A DNA stretch of 64,000 bases. Source: Janthinobacterium rivuli. Lineage in GTDB: Bacteria; Pseudomonadota; Gammaproteobacteria; Burkholderiales; Burkholderiaceae_D. The notes beneath the pieces are model-generated. The model was not told the origin of the DNA, searched no databases, and saw only the letters and a program-made list of their open reading frames with translations. The stretch lies in assembly GCF_009208735.1 (NCBI RefSeq), contig NZ_WFLJ01000002.1:62001-126000 (forward strand). The letters are read 5' to 3'. A program made the position numbers and the translations under genes. Of the stretch, positions 43,980 to 54,146 are shown piece by piece; the first letter of the stretch is position 1, and the number at the start of each line of letters is the position of its first letter.

Positions 43980-45641
43980 TTACAGCAGAATTTTGCGCAT
44001 GTCGGCCAGGACTTCGCCGAGGTACACGGAGAATCGCGCGCCCATCGCGCCATCGACCACGCGGTGGTCGTAGGACAGCGAGGTGCCCATCATCAAACGC
44101 GGCTGGAAGGCCTTGCCATCCCATACCGGCTTGATCGAGGCTTTCGACAGACCCAAAATGGCCACTTCCGGTGCATTGACGATAGGCGTGAAGTGCGTGC
44201 CGCCGATGCCGCCCAGGGACGAAATGGTGAAGCTGGCGCCCTGCATGTCGGCCGGTTTCAGCTTGCCTTCGCGCGCCTGCAGCGACAGTTCCGTCATTTC
44301 GCGGGCGATTTGCGAGACCGACTTCTGGTCCGCGCCCTTGATCACGGGGACCACCAGGCCGTTCGGCGTGTCGGCCGCGAAGCCGATGTTGTAGTACTGC
44401 TTGAGGATCAGGTTCTCGCCCTTGGCATCCAGAGAGGCGTTAAACGCGGGGAATTTCTTCAGCGCGGCGACGGAGGCCTTGATGACGAAGGCCAGCATGG
44501 TCAGCTTGGCCGCATCCTTGTTCTTCGCATTGGCCGCGTTGGTATCGACGCGGAACGCTTCCAGGTCCGTCACGTCCGCTTCGTCGAACTGCGTGACGTG
44601 CGGGATCATGACCCAGTTGCGGTGCAAGTTCGGACCCGAGATTTTCTTGATGCGCGACAGCGGCAGCAGTTCGGTCGTACCGAATTTGCTGAAGTCCAGC
44701 GACGGCCATGGCAGCAAGTCCAGACCCACGCCCGAACCGCCTTTGGCAGCGGCCGGCGCATTTGGCGCGGCGACGGCGCCTGACATCACGCCCTTGACGA
44801 AATTCTGCACGTCTTCCTGGGTGATGCGGCCCTTCGGACCGGAACCGCCAACCAGCGCCAGTTCCACGCCCAGTTCGCGCGCGAACTTGCGGATCGATGG
44901 CGACGCGTGCGCCAGCTTGCCGTTCACGGCAGGGGCGGCGGCAGGTGCGGCGGCAGGTGCGGCGGCGACCGGCGCCGAAGCGACGGCGGCGACTGGTGCG
45001 GCGGCGGCTTGCGCCGGCGCGGCGGCCGAGGCGGCAGCGGCAGGAGCGGCGGCGCCACCTGTCGTTTCCACCACCAGTACCAGACTACCCTTGGCAACCT
45101 TGTCGCCGACCTTGACCTTCAATTCCTTGACGATACCGGCATGGCTGGACGGGATTTCCATGCTGGCCTTGTCCGATTCGACCGTCAGCAGCGACTGGTC
45201 GACCTTGATGCTGTCGCCAACCTTGACCATCAGTTCGATGACTTCGACTTCCTTGAAGTCGCCGATATCGGGCACGGTCACGTCGACCAGAGCGGGCGCG
45301 CCGGCAGGGGTGGCAGGCGCTGGCGCGGCCGCGGCGGGAGCGGCTTCAGCGGCAGGTGCTGCAACCGGGGCGGCCGCGGCAGGCGCCGGCGCAGAGGCGT
45401 CGTCCGCCACTTCCAGCAGCAGGACCAGCGAACCTTCGGCGATCTTGTCGCCCACGTTGACTTTCAATTCCTTGACGACACCGGCGTGGCTCGATGGAAT
45501 TTCCATGCTGGCCTTGTCCGATTCGACCGTGATCAGGGACTGGTCGACCTTGACCGTATCGCCTGGCTTGACCATCAGTTCAATGATCTCGACTTCCTTG
45601 AAATCGCCGATATCCGGGACTTTGACTTCCACAATGCTCAT
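43980..45641 (-). CDS. aceF: Pyruvate dehydrogenase E2, dihydrolipoyl acetyltransferase
   Basis: Core of the PDH complex, 553 aa, transferring acetyl groups to CoA. Two lipoyl domains (~1-78 and ~118-195), each with [15 protein letters not shown], are separated by Ala/Pro linkers. Then come an E3/E1-binding domain ([20 protein letters not shown]) and the acetyltransferase domain ending with the active-site [11 protein letters not shown]. The ATG at 45639-45641 gives [14 protein letters not shown]. With the E3 lipoyl domain, the operon encodes three lipoyl domains per E2+E3 pair. Confidence 0.97.
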   Translation of the reverse strand: MSIVEVKVPDIGDFKEVEIIELMVKPGDTVKVDQSLITVESDKASMEIPSSHAGVVKELKVNVGDKIAEGSLVLLLEVADDASAPAPAAAAPVAAPAAEAAPAAAAPAPATPAGAPALVDVTVPDIGDFKEVEVIELMVKVGDSIKVDQSLLTVESDKASMEIPSSHAGIVKELKVKVGDKVAKGSLVLVVETTGGAAAPAAAASAAAPAQAAAAPVAAVASAPVAAAPAAAPAAAPAVNGKLAHASPSIRKFARELGVELALVGGSGPKGRITQEDVQNFVKGVMSGAVAAPNAPAAAKGGSGVGLDLLPWPSLDFSKFGTTELLPLSRIKKISGPNLHRNWVMIPHVTQFDEADVTDLEAFRVDTNAANAKNKDAAKLTMLAFVIKASVAALKKFPAFNASLDAKGENLILKQYYNIGFAADTPNGLVVPVIKGADQKSVSQIAREMTELSLQAREGKLKPADMQGASFTISSLGGIGGTHFTPIVNAPEVAILGLSKASIKPVWDGKAFQPRLMMGTSLSYDHRVVDGAMGARFSVYLGEVLADMRKILL

Positions 45642-45735
45642 AGCTTGCTCCGTTATTTTATTTGTCAGATGGACCCGCACACACGCCAGGGCGGCACTTT
45701 CGCACCGCCCTGGCATCATCGGGTCCGCACAACGA

Positions 45736-48432
45736 TTACTGGGTCACCGGATTCGGTTTGTTCGCGTCGATGCCGTACTTGGCGATCGCCTGCTCCACCA
45801 CCGACACGTCGATCTTGCCTTCGTCAGCCAGCGATTTGAGCGCGGCCACGGTGACATAATAACGGTTCACTTCGAAGAACTCGCGCAGCTTGGCGCGGCT
45901 GTCCGAGCGGCCAAAGCCATCGGTACCGAGCACTTTGTAGGTGCGGCCCTTCGGCATGAAGGCGCGGATCTGTTCTGCAAACGCGCGCATGTAGTCGGTC
46001 GTGGCGACGATCGGGCCGTCCGTGTCCTGCATCAGCGACGTCACGTAAGGCACGCGCTGCTGTTTCGACGGGTTGACCATGTTCCAGCGTTCCGCATCCT
46101 GCCCATCGCGAGCCACCAGGGTCAGCGACGGCGCCGACCACACGTCCGCAGCCACGCCCCAGTCGTTTTGCAACAGTTCGGCGGCGAAGATCGATTCGCG
46201 CAGGATGGTGCCGCAGCCGATCAGTTGTACGCGCAGCTTGGCGTCAGCCTGGCCTTCCTGCAGCTTGTACATGCCTTTCAGGATGCCTTCTTCCTGGCCT
46301 GGCTTGATGCCTGGTTGGGCGTAGTTCTCGTTCATGATCGTGATGTAGTAGAACACATCTTCCTGGTTGGCGATCATGCGGCGCAGGCCGTCCTGGATGA
46401 TGACGGCGACTTCATGGCTGAAGGTCGGATCGTACGGCATGCAGGTCGGGATGGTCGCGGCGAAGATATGGCTGTGGCCATCTTCGTGCTGCAAGCCTTC
46501 GCCGTTCAGCGTCGTGCGGCCGGCCGTGCCGCCCATCAGGAAGCCGCGGGCGCGCATGTCGGCCGAAGCCCATACCTGGTCGCCGATGCGCTGGAAGCCA
46601 AACATCGAGTAGAAGGTGTAGAACGGGATCATGATGCGGTCGTTGGTCGAATACGACGTCGCCGCGGCGATCCACGAGCTCATGCCGCCCGCTTCGTTGA
46701 TGCCTTCTTGCAGGATCTGGCCCGCCTTGTCTTCGCGGTAGTACATGACCTGGTCCTTGTCGACCGGCTCGTACAACTGGCCTTTCGGGTTGTAGATGCC
46801 GATCTGGCGGAACAGGCCTTCCATGCCGAAGGTACGCGATTCATCGACCAGGATAGGCACGACGCGCTGGCCCAGGTTCGGGTCTTTCAGCAGGGTCGAG
46901 ATGACGCGCACGAACGCTTGCGTGGTCGAGATTTCACGGCCTTCAGGCGTCGCTTCGAGCACGTTCTTGAACGCGTCCAGGCCAGGCACGGGCAGGGTTT
47001 CTTCCGACTTCTGGCGGCGCTGCGGCAGGTAGCCACCCAGGGCCTTGCGGCGCTCGTGCAGGTAGACCATTTCCGGCGCGTCGTCGGCAGGCTTGAAGAA
47101 CGGGATGTCGGCCAGCTTGTCGTCAGGGATAGGCAGCGAGAAGCGGTCGCGCATTTCGCGGATGGCTTCGTCGTCGAGTTTTTTCGTCTGGTGCGCCGTG
47201 TTGCGCGCTTCCCCGGACTTGCCCATACCATAGCCCTTGATGGTTTTCACCAGCAGGACGGTCGGCTGGCCCTTGTGTTCCTGGGCGATCTTGAAGGCCG
47301 CGTAGATCTTGTGCGGATCGTGGCCGCCACGGGTCAGGCGCCAGATGTCGTCGTCCGTCATGTTGGCAACCATTTCCAGCAGCTTCGGATGCTTGCCGAA
47401 GAAGTGCTTGCGCACGTAGGCGCCATCTTTCGCTTTGTAGTTCTGGTATTCGCCGTCGACGGTTTCCATCATCACGCGCTGCAGGATGCCTTCCTTGTCC
47501 TGTGCCAGCAGGGCGTCCCAGCCCGGGCCCCAGATGACCTTGACGACGTTCCAGCCGGCGCCGCGGAATTCGCCTTCCAGTTCCTGGATGATCTTGGTGT
47601 TGCCGCGTACCGGGCCGTCCAGGCGCTGCAGGTTGCAGTTGACCACGATGACCAGGTTGTCGAGCATGTCGCGTGCGGCCAGGCCGATCGCGCCCAAGGA
47701 CTCCGGCTCGTCCATCTCGCCATCGCCGCAGAAGGCCCATATCTTGCGGTTGTCGGTTTTCGCGATGCCGCGTGCGTGCAGGTATTTCAGGAAGCGCGCC
47801 TGGTAGATCGCCATGTGCGGGCCCAGGCCCATCGACACGGTCGGGAACTGCCAGAAGTCAGGCATCAATTTAGGATGCGGGTACGAGGACAGGCCCTTGC
47901 CGTCGACTTCCTTGCGGAAGTTCAGCATCTGCTCTTCCGTCAAACGGCCTTCCAGAAAGGCGCGCGCGTAGACGCCGGGCGAGGAGTGGCCCTGGATGTA
48001 CAGCAGGTCGCCGCCGTGGTCGGCCGTTGGCGCGTGCCAGAAGTGGTTGAAACCGATGCCCAGCATGTTCGCCAGCGAAGCGAACGAGGACAGGTGGCCG
48101 CCCAGGTCGCCGTCGGCGCGGTTGGCCTTGACGACCATGGCCATGGCGTTCCAGCGCATCCACGAGCGCAGGCGCTCTTCGTACTCCAGGTTGCCGGGAC
48201 AGTGTGCTTCTTGCTTGGTGGGGATGGTGTTGACGTAGGCGGTGGTGCTGGAGAACGGGATCTGGGCGCCACGGCGGCGGGCCAGGTCAACCATGCGCTC
48301 CATCAGGTAATGCGCGCGTTCCGGACCTTCATTTTCCAGCACGGCTTCGAGCGCGTCCAGCCACTCCTTGGTTTCCTGCATATCCGGGTCGGTGCCGATC
48401 TGTGTCGTTACCTGGTTCAGTTGAGCTGACAT
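45736..48432 (-). CDS. aceE: Pyruvate dehydrogenase E1 (homodimeric, AceE)
   Basis: Thiamine-diphosphate-dependent decarboxylase of 898 aa, the alpha2-type E1 of gammaproteobacteria and betaproteobacteria. Blocks include the ThDP motif AFCGDGEMDEPES...NCNLQRLDGPV, ISTTQAFVRVIST and MYYREDKAGQILQEGINEAG. First gene of aceE-aceF-lpdA, with a good promoter at 48532-48560. It converts pyruvate to acetyl groups for the TCA cycle, fatty acids and PHA. Confidence 0.98.
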   Translation of the reverse strand: MSAQLNQVTTQIGTDPDMQETKEWLDALEAVLENEGPERAHYLMERMVDLARRRGAQIPFSSTTAYVNTIPTKQEAHCPGNLEYEERLRSWMRWNAMAMVVKANRADGDLGGHLSSFASLANMLGIGFNHFWHAPTADHGGDLLYIQGHSSPGVYARAFLEGRLTEEQMLNFRKEVDGKGLSSYPHPKLMPDFWQFPTVSMGLGPHMAIYQARFLKYLHARGIAKTDNRKIWAFCGDGEMDEPESLGAIGLAARDMLDNLVIVVNCNLQRLDGPVRGNTKIIQELEGEFRGAGWNVVKVIWGPGWDALLAQDKEGILQRVMMETVDGEYQNYKAKDGAYVRKHFFGKHPKLLEMVANMTDDDIWRLTRGGHDPHKIYAAFKIAQEHKGQPTVLLVKTIKGYGMGKSGEARNTAHQTKKLDDEAIREMRDRFSLPIPDDKLADIPFFKPADDAPEMVYLHERRKALGGYLPQRRQKSEETLPVPGLDAFKNVLEATPEGREISTTQAFVRVISTLLKDPNLGQRVVPILVDESRTFGMEGLFRQIGIYNPKGQLYEPVDKDQVMYYREDKAGQILQEGINEAGGMSSWIAAATSYSTNDRIMIPFYTFYSMFGFQRIGDQVWASADMRARGFLMGGTAGRTTLNGEGLQHEDGHSHIFAATIPTCMPYDPTFSHEVAVIIQDGLRRMIANQEDVFYYITIMNENYAQPGIKPGQEEGILKGMYKLQEGQADAKLRVQLIGCGTILRESIFAAELLQNDWGVAADVWSAPSLTLVARDGQDAERWNMVNPSKQQRVPYVTSLMQDTDGPIVATTDYMRAFAEQIRAFMPKGRTYKVLGTDGFGRSDSRAKLREFFEVNRYYVTVAALKSLADEGKIDVSVVEQAIAKYGIDANKPNPVTQ

Positions 48433-48927
48433 CTGTTGAGTCTCCTTTGTGAACGCCCCACCCCGATTTTCCGGATCGCTGTCGGACGGTATTTCGCTGA
48501 TTATTTACTATTAAGTCGGTTTAGTGTGGGGATTCTAACAGCGTATTTACTATTTTTCAAATTACGATATAGCATTTCGCATTGTGAAACTGCCCTATGG
48601 AATTTATGCTGCAGTGCCGCAAATTCTGCCCGGAAATTAGGGTGATCAAAGTGCCAAAAACGGCGCCAAAAGAACCGCAGGCCCTTGCGCGCCCTAGGCC
48701 ACCAGCACACCAGAAAAACGCATTAACGCCCCAGTCGTCGGCACAGGCATACCGGGCCAGGCGGGCCTGAAGAACGTCGAGGGCAAGGAGCTGCAACGCC
48801 GCCATCGGCATTTTCTCAGGCCTGCGTCTCTGGCCCGCTGTTGTGACGCCTTTGCATAGCCAAAACCGCCCCTTTGCGCCGCCCGGCTTTATAATCTGTC
48901 TTTTCCCTCCCACACAGCCTCCCTACC
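48433..48927. other. Gene-free stretch between aceE and folD
   Basis: About 495 bp between divergent genes. The aceE-proximal half is AT-rich and holds the promoter above. The folD-proximal part has a TATAAT at 48890-48895 but no clear -35. No coding gene, RNA or repeat was recognised. Confidence 0.5.
48532..48560 (-). promoter_or_regulatory. Predicted aceE operon promoter
   Basis: Read on the minus strand: -35 TTGAAA (48555-48560), 17-bp spacer, -10 TAGAAT (48532-48537). This gives a leader of about 90 nt before aceE. Confidence 0.65.
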
Positions 48928-49773
48928 ATGCCAGCACAACTGATCGACGGAATCGCCCTCTCCCAAAAACTGCGCAGCGAGATCGCCACGCGCGCCGCCG
49001 CCCTCACGGCCAAGGGCACCCAGCCCGGCCTGGCCGTGATCCTCGTCGGCGAAGACCCGGCCAGCCAGGTGTATGTCCGCAACAAGGTCAAGGCGTGCGG
49101 CGACGTGGGTTTCCACTCGGTGCTGGAAAAATATGAAGCGGACCTGTCCGAAGCGGACTTGCTGGCACGCATCGCCAGCCTGAACACGGATCCCGCCATC
49201 CACGGCATCCTCGTGCAAATGCCCTTGCCCAAGCACATCAACCCGCACAAGGTCATCGAAGCGATCGCCACGACGAAAGACGTGGACGGCTATTCGGTGC
49301 TGAGCGCCGGCGAACTGATGACGGGCTTGCCCGGCTTCCGCCCGTGCACGCCGTATGGCTGCATGAAGTTGATCGAAAGCACGGGCGTGGACTTGCGCGG
49401 CAAGCACGCCGTCGTCATCGGCCGCAGCAACACCGTCGGCAAGCCGATGGCCCTGTTGCTCTTGCAAGCGAATGCCACCGTCACCATCTGCCATAGTGCG
49501 ACCCCGGATCTGGGCCTGTACACGCGCCAGGCGGACGTGGTCGTGGCCGCCGTCGGTCGCCGCAACACCCTGACGGCCGACATGGTCAAGCCGGGCGCCA
49601 TCGTCATCGACGTGGGCATGAACCGCGACGATGAAGGCAAGCTGTGCGGCGACGTGGATTTTGCTGGAGTGAAAGAAGTCGCCTCCCACATCACGCCCGT
49701 GCCTGGCGGCGTGGGCCCGATGACGATCACCATGTTGCTGATGAATACCGTCGAGGCCGCAGAGCGAGTGTAA
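48928..49773 (+). CDS. folD: Bifunctional methylene-THF dehydrogenase/cyclohydrolase FolD
   Basis: 281-aa one-carbon enzyme interconverting 5,10-methylene-THF and 10-formyl-THF. Conserved blocks: [35 protein letters not shown] (catalytic Lys), [31 protein letters not shown] and [18 protein letters not shown]-terminal [17 protein letters not shown]. It supplies formyl-THF for PurN. The M3 peptidase gene follows after 47 bp. Confidence 0.97.
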   Translation: MPAQLIDGIALSQKLRSEIATRAAALTAKGTQPGLAVILVGEDPASQVYVRNKVKACGDVGFHSVLEKYEADLSEADLLARIASLNTDPAIHGILVQMPLPKHINPHKVIEAIATTKDVDGYSVLSAGELMTGLPGFRPCTPYGCMKLIESTGVDLRGKHAVVIGRSNTVGKPMALLLLQANATVTICHSATPDLGLYTRQADVVVAAVGRRNTLTADMVKPGAIVIDVGMNRDDEGKLCGDVDFAGVKEVASHITPVPGGVGPMTITMLLMNTVEAAERV

Positions 49774-49820
49774 CAACACCGGGGCGGCATGACCGCCCCT
49801 CTTACTATATGGAACCGACG

Positions 49821-51890
49821 ATGAACACCAATCCCCTGCTTGATTTTTCCGGCCTGCCACGCTTCGACGCGATCACGCACGAGCATGTCACGCCTGCCAT
49901 CGATACCCTGCTGGCCCAGGCGCGCGCCACAGTGGCGCAGCTGGAAGCGCCCATGGAAGTAGTGAGCTGGGAAAACTTCGTCGCGCCACAGGACCAGATC
50001 GCCGAAACCCTGGGCCGGGCCTGGAGCATCGTCAACCACCTCAACAGCGTGGTCGACACGCCGGAACTGCGCGCCGCCTACAATGCCAACCAGCCCAAGG
50101 TGACGGAATTCTGGACCGAACTGGGCCAGAACGACATCCTCTTCGGCAAATACAAGCAGCTGCAAGCGAGCCCCGCTTTCGCCAGCCTGTCGCCGGCGCG
50201 CCGGCGCATCGTCGACAATGCCGTGCGCGACTTCCGCCTGGGCGGCGCCGAGTTGCCCGAAGACAAGAAAGAGCGCTTCGGCGCCATCCAGGAAGAACAT
50301 GCGGCCGTCTCGACGCGCTTTTCCGAAAACGTGCTCGACGCCACGAATGACTACAAATTACTGGTCGAGAAGGAAAGCGACCTGGCCGGTCTGCCCGACG
50401 ACGTGAAGGCCGCCGCGCGCGCCGCCGCCGACAAGGCCGGCAAGCAGGGCTATGAATTCTCGCTGCACTTCCCCTCGTATTACCCGATCCTGCAATTTGC
50501 CGACAATCGCGCGCTGCGCGAAACCATCTACCGCGCCAACGCCACCAAGGCGTCGGACCAGGGCGACGTCTTCAGCAAGAAGGACGAGTGGGACAACACG
50601 CAGAACATCGTGACCCTGTTGCGACTGCGCAACGAAGAGGCGCAACTGCTCGGCTACGCCAATTTCGCCGAAGTGTCGCTGGTCTCCAAGATGGCCACCT
50701 CGCCCGCGCAAGTCATCACTTTCCTGGAAGACCTGGCCAAACGCGCGCGCCCGTTCGCCGAGAAAGACCTGGCCGAACTCAAACAATTCGCCCGGGAAGA
50801 ACTGGGTATCGCCGAACTGCAAGCGTGGGACGTGCCGTACGCTTCCGAAAAGCTGCAGGAACGCCGCTACGCGTTCTCGGCCCAGGAAGTCAAACAGTAT
50901 TTCCCTGAACACAAGGTGATCGACGGCCTGTTCCGCCAGATCCAGAACCTGTTCAACGTCGAGATCAAGCTCGACGCGGCGCCCGTCTGGCACAAGGACG
51001 TGCGCTTCTACCGCATCGAGCGCGACGGCCAGCTGGTCGGCCAGTTCTACCTGGACCTGTATGCGCGCGCGGGCAAGAGCGGCGGCGCCTGGATGGACGA
51101 CGCACGCGGCCGCCGCGCCGATGCGCAACACGTGCAAACGCCGATCGCTTATCTCACCTGCAACTTCACGGAACCGGCCGTGGTCGACGGCCAAGCCCAG
51201 CCTGCCCTGTTCACGCACGATGAAGTGATCACCCTGTTCCACGAATTCGGCCACGGTCTGCACCACATGTTGACGGTGGTCGACGAGCTGGGCGTGTCGG
51301 GTATCGCCGGCGTCGAATGGGATGCCGTGGAACTGCCGTCGCAATTCATGGAAAACTTCTGCTGGGAATGGGAAGTGCTCGAACACATGACGGCGCACGC
51401 CGTCACGGGCGCGCCGCTGCCGCGCGCGCTGTACGACAAGATGCTGGCCGCCAAGAATTTCCAGTCCGGCCTGCAAACCCTGCGCCAGGTGGAATTTTCC
51501 CTGCTCGACATGCATTTGCACTATGACTACGACGCCGGCACTGGCCAGAGCGTGCAGCAGCTGATCGACGGCGTGCGCGCCAAGTTCGCGCTGATCATCC
51601 CGCCCGCCTTCAACCGCTTCCAGAATTCTTTTGGACATATCTTTGCCGGCGGCTACGCGGCCGGCTACTACAGCTACAAATGGGCCGAGGTGCTGTCCGC
51701 CGACGCCTATGCGGCGTTCGAGGAAGCCCGCGCGCTGGGGCCGGCCGCCACCACGGCGGCGGGCAAGCGTTACCTGCAAGAAATCCTGTCCGTCGGCGGC
51801 TCGCGTCCCGCGCTCGAATCGTTCACGGCCTTCCGCGGCCGCGAACCGTCGATCGACGCCCTGCTGCGCCACAGCGGCATGGCAGCCTGA
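49821..51890 (+). CDS. prlC: M3 family oligopeptidase A
   Basis: Cytoplasmic zinc oligopeptidase of 689 aa. The thimet-type site HEFGHGLHHML is at ~473-483, preceded by the M3 block YLDLYARAGKSGGAWMDDAR. The downstream substrate loop HIFAGGYAAGYYSYKW is conserved. Start ATG 49821 (MNTNPLLDFSGLP) matches the family; an in-frame ATG four codons upstream is possible. It is followed 5 bp later by holC, so it likely belongs to a folD-prlC-holC cluster. Confidence 0.94.
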   Translation: MNTNPLLDFSGLPRFDAITHEHVTPAIDTLLAQARATVAQLEAPMEVVSWENFVAPQDQIAETLGRAWSIVNHLNSVVDTPELRAAYNANQPKVTEFWTELGQNDILFGKYKQLQASPAFASLSPARRRIVDNAVRDFRLGGAELPEDKKERFGAIQEEHAAVSTRFSENVLDATNDYKLLVEKESDLAGLPDDVKAAARAAADKAGKQGYEFSLHFPSYYPILQFADNRALRETIYRANATKASDQGDVFSKKDEWDNTQNIVTLLRLRNEEAQLLGYANFAEVSLVSKMATSPAQVITFLEDLAKRARPFAEKDLAELKQFAREELGIAELQAWDVPYASEKLQERRYAFSAQEVKQYFPEHKVIDGLFRQIQNLFNVEIKLDAAPVWHKDVRFYRIERDGQLVGQFYLDLYARAGKSGGAWMDDARGRRADAQHVQTPIAYLTCNFTEPAVVDGQAQPALFTHDEVITLFHEFGHGLHHMLTVVDELGVSGIAGVEWDAVELPSQFMENFCWEWEVLEHMTAHAVTGAPLPRALYDKMLAAKNFQSGLQTLRQVEFSLLDMHLHYDYDAGTGQSVQQLIDGVRAKFALIIPPAFNRFQNSFGHIFAGGYAAGYYSYKWAEVLSADAYAAFEEARALGPAATTAAGKRYLQEILSVGGSRPALESFTAFRGREPSIDALLRHSGMAA

Positions 51891-51895
51891 CCGCC

Positions 51896-52321
51896 ATGAG
51901 CCGCGTCGATTTTCACAGCAACGTGCCGGACAAGCTGGCCTACGCCTGCCGCCTGGCGCGCAAGGCCTACATGGCAGGCAACAAGGTGGTCGTCCTGGTG
52001 CAAGATGGCGCCCAGCTCGACGCCTTGAACAGCGCCATGTGGACCATTTCCGCCACGGATTTCCTGCCGCACGTGCTGGCCGGCGACCCGCTGGCGGGGC
52101 AAACGCCCATCATCCTGACCGATGACGCGGCAGCCGAGCTGCCGCACCACGACATCCTCGTCAACCTGTCGCAGCTGCCGCCCGCCAATTACGCGCAATT
52201 CCAGCGCGTGTTCGAGATCGTCTCCATGGATGAGCAAGATGCGCAGGCGGGCCGCCAGCGCTTCCTGCACTACCGCCAGCAGAACGTGCAGCCGACCCAC
52301 TTCGTGGCAGGTAAAACATGA
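51896..52321 (+). CDS. holC: DNA polymerase III chi subunit
   Basis: 141-aa clamp-loader accessory protein linking SSB to the gamma complex. Family text: MSRVDFHSNVPDKLAYACRL, VVVLVQDGAQLDALNSAMWT, FLPHVLAGD and FEIVSMDEQDAQAGRQRFLHYR. In E. coli holC follows pepA; here it follows an M3 peptidase gene. Its stop overlaps the next start by 4 bp. Confidence 0.93.
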   Translation: MSRVDFHSNVPDKLAYACRLARKAYMAGNKVVVLVQDGAQLDALNSAMWTISATDFLPHVLAGDPLAGQTPIILTDDAAAELPHHDILVNLSQLPPANYAQFQRVFEIVSMDEQDAQAGRQRFLHYRQQNVQPTHFVAGKT

Positions 52322-52713
52322 GCCAGCAGCCATTCGACCCGGGCATTCCCCTGCTGACGGAGGTGCTGCTGGGGCCGGACGTGACGGAGCCAGTCGCGCC
52401 AGCTGCGGCCGCGCCTGCCGTCGAGACAACGCCGGCATTGCCACCGAGCATAGCTCAACCCGACTGGGACGTCATCGAAGCACGCCTGACCCAGCGCATC
52501 CTGCACCAGGTGCAGGGCAAGATCGACCACCTGCTGGAAGAACGCATCGCCCACGTGCTGCAGACGGCCCTGCAAAACGCCCTGATCGGCATGCGCGGCG
52601 CCCTGCGCGAAGACTTGCAGCAATCGCTGGAACAGATTGTGGCGCATGCGGTCAGCCATGAGTTGGGACATTTGCATCCTCCTGCACAGCAATCAAGCCA
52701 CTCTTACCCCTAA
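52318..52713 (+). CDS. Hypothetical protein coupled to holC
   Basis: 131 aa. The start overlaps the holC stop (ATGA), so translation is coupled. The first ~55 residues are Pro/Ala-rich and probably disordered. The rest is one amphipathic helix set (EARLTQRILHQVQGKIDHLL, EERIAHVLQTALQNALIG, LREDLQQSLEQIVAHAV) compatible with a coiled coil. No known domain recognised; a role near the replisome is only suggested by context. Confidence 0.75.
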   Translation: MSQQPFDPGIPLLTEVLLGPDVTEPVAPAAAAPAVETTPALPPSIAQPDWDVIEARLTQRILHQVQGKIDHLLEERIAHVLQTALQNALIGMRGALREDLQQSLEQIVAHAVSHELGHLHPPAQQSSHSYP

Positions 52714-52725
52714 CAGCGAATTGCC

Positions 52726-52752
52726 GGGGTCGGACCCTGAGGGTCCGACCCC
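52726..52752. repeat. Perfect 12-bp palindrome (GGGGTCGGACCC type)
   Basis: Arms GGGGTCGGACCC and GGGTCCGACCCC around a TGA loop, in the gap after the holC-coupled gene. It is self-complementary within each arm as well, and no T tract follows. It looks like a REP-type repeat rather than a terminator. Confidence 0.7.
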
Positions 52753-53003
52753 AGTCCTTGCCGCTGGGTTAATGTCAGCATTCCCCCTACACCTTTCCCC
52801 CTCGCAACGCCATTCTTTGGTGCGCTCGCGCCTGCAAAATCGGTGCATCGCGCCTCACTTTGGTGATTGTTGCGACAAAATGCAAAAAGCCCCAAAAGCG
52901 GCTTTGCGCCGCCTGTTTTTTGTTGTACCTTGCTTCACACGTACCGCCTGTCGAAGCGGTTTTCACGAGACGCCGCCGTATCTTTATCCATTGGAGAATG
53001 TTT

Positions 53004-54146
53004 ATGCTGCTCAAGACCAAAGTCCTTCCTCTCGCCGTCGCCCTCGCCTTTGCCGGCCATGCGGGCGCACAGGAAATCATCAAGATAGGCCACGTCGCCC
53101 CGGTCTCTGGCGCCAGCTCCCACCTGGGCAAGGATAACGAGAACGCGGCCAAGATGGCCATCGAAGACTTGAACGCCAAAGGCTTCAAGATCGACGGCAA
53201 AGCCGTGAAATTCGTGCTGGTGCCCGAAGATGACGCGGCCGATCCCAAGCAGGGCACGGCCGTGGCGCAAAAGCTCGTCGACGCCAAGGTCAACGGCGTC
53301 GTCGGCCACCTGAACTCGGGCACGACGATTCCCGCCTCGCGCATTTACTTCAATGCCGGCATTCCGCAGATTTCGCCGGCCGCCACCAACCCGACGTACA
53401 CCCAGCAAAAATTCAACACGGCCTTCCGCGTCGTCGCCAATGACAACAAGCTGGGCGGAACGTTGGGCGCGTATGCCGTGGGCAAGCTGCAGGCGAAGAA
53501 AATCGCCGTCATCGATGACCGCACGGCCTACGGCCAGGGCGTGGCGGAACAGTTCGTCAAGGGCGCCAAGAAGGCGGCGCCAGGCGTGCAAATCGTCGGC
53601 AAGGAATTTACGAATGCCAACGCTACCGACTTCAATGCCATCCTGACCAGCATCAAGTCGAAAAATCCCGACCTGATCTTCTTTGGCGGCATGGATTCCG
53701 TGGGCGGCCCCATGCTGCGCCAGATGAAGGCGCTGGGCATCAAGGCCAAGTTCATGGGCGGCGACGGCCTGTGCACGGAGCCGCTGGGCAAGCTGGCGGG
53801 CGACGCCGTGGGCGAGGACATGGTCACCTGCGCGGAAGCGGGCGGCGTGACGGGCGCGCAGCAAAAAGGCATGGACGATTTCCGCGCCCGCTACAAGCAA
53901 AAGTACAACATGGAAGTGCAGCTGTACGCGCCATACGTGTACGACGCCGTGATGACCATGGCCACCGCCATGGCCGATGCCAAATCGTCGAAACCGTCCG
54001 TCTACCTGCCGTTCCTGGCCAAGGTGCACTACCAGGGTGTGACGGGCCCGATTGCGTTCGACGCCAACGGCGACATCAAGGATGGCGCGCTGACCTTGTT
54101 TACATATCGCGACGGCAAGAAGACCAAGATGGAAGTCGTCAAATAA
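53004..54146 (+). CDS. livJ: Branched-chain amino acid ABC binding protein (LivJ type)
   Basis: Periplasmic ligand-binding protein of 380 aa. The signal peptide ends AGHAGA before QEIIKIGHVAPVSGASSHLGKD, the start of type I periplasmic binding proteins. Other blocks are NGVVGHLNSGTTIPASRIY, SPAATNPTYT and FFGGMDSVGGPMLRQMK. The GGAG at 52993-52996 points to ATG 53004, although ATG 52998 is in frame. It is the likely partner of LivHMGF (8.4-12.1 kb). Its 3' end overlaps the convergent LysR gene by 8 bp. Confidence 0.93.
   Translation: MLLKTKVLPLAVALAFAGHAGAQEIIKIGHVAPVSGASSHLGKDNENAAKMAIEDLNAKGFKIDGKAVKFVLVPEDDAADPKQGTAVAQKLVDAKVNGVVGHLNSGTTIPASRIYFNAGIPQISPAATNPTYTQQKFNTAFRVVANDNKLGGTLGAYAVGKLQAKKIAVIDDRTAYGQGVAEQFVKGAKKAAPGVQIVGKEFTNANATDFNAILTSIKSKNPDLIFFGGMDSVGGPMLRQMKALGIKAKFMGGDGLCTEPLGKLAGDAVGEDMVTCAEAGGVTGAQQKGMDDFRARYKQKYNMEVQLYAPYVYDAVMTMATAMADAKSSKPSVYLPFLAKVHYQGVTGPIAFDANGDIKDGALTLFTYRDGKKTKMEVVK

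Noticed and set aside
44401..48429. 1342-codon open frame opposite aceF and aceE.
   Set aside because: Antisense shadow of well-conserved PDH genes; composition is Ser/Ala- and Arg/His-rich with no domain.
52880..52920. AAAAGCCCC...GCGGCTTT hairpin-like text upstream of livJ.
   Set aside because: Stem is weak and interrupted; not separable from background in GC-rich DNA.
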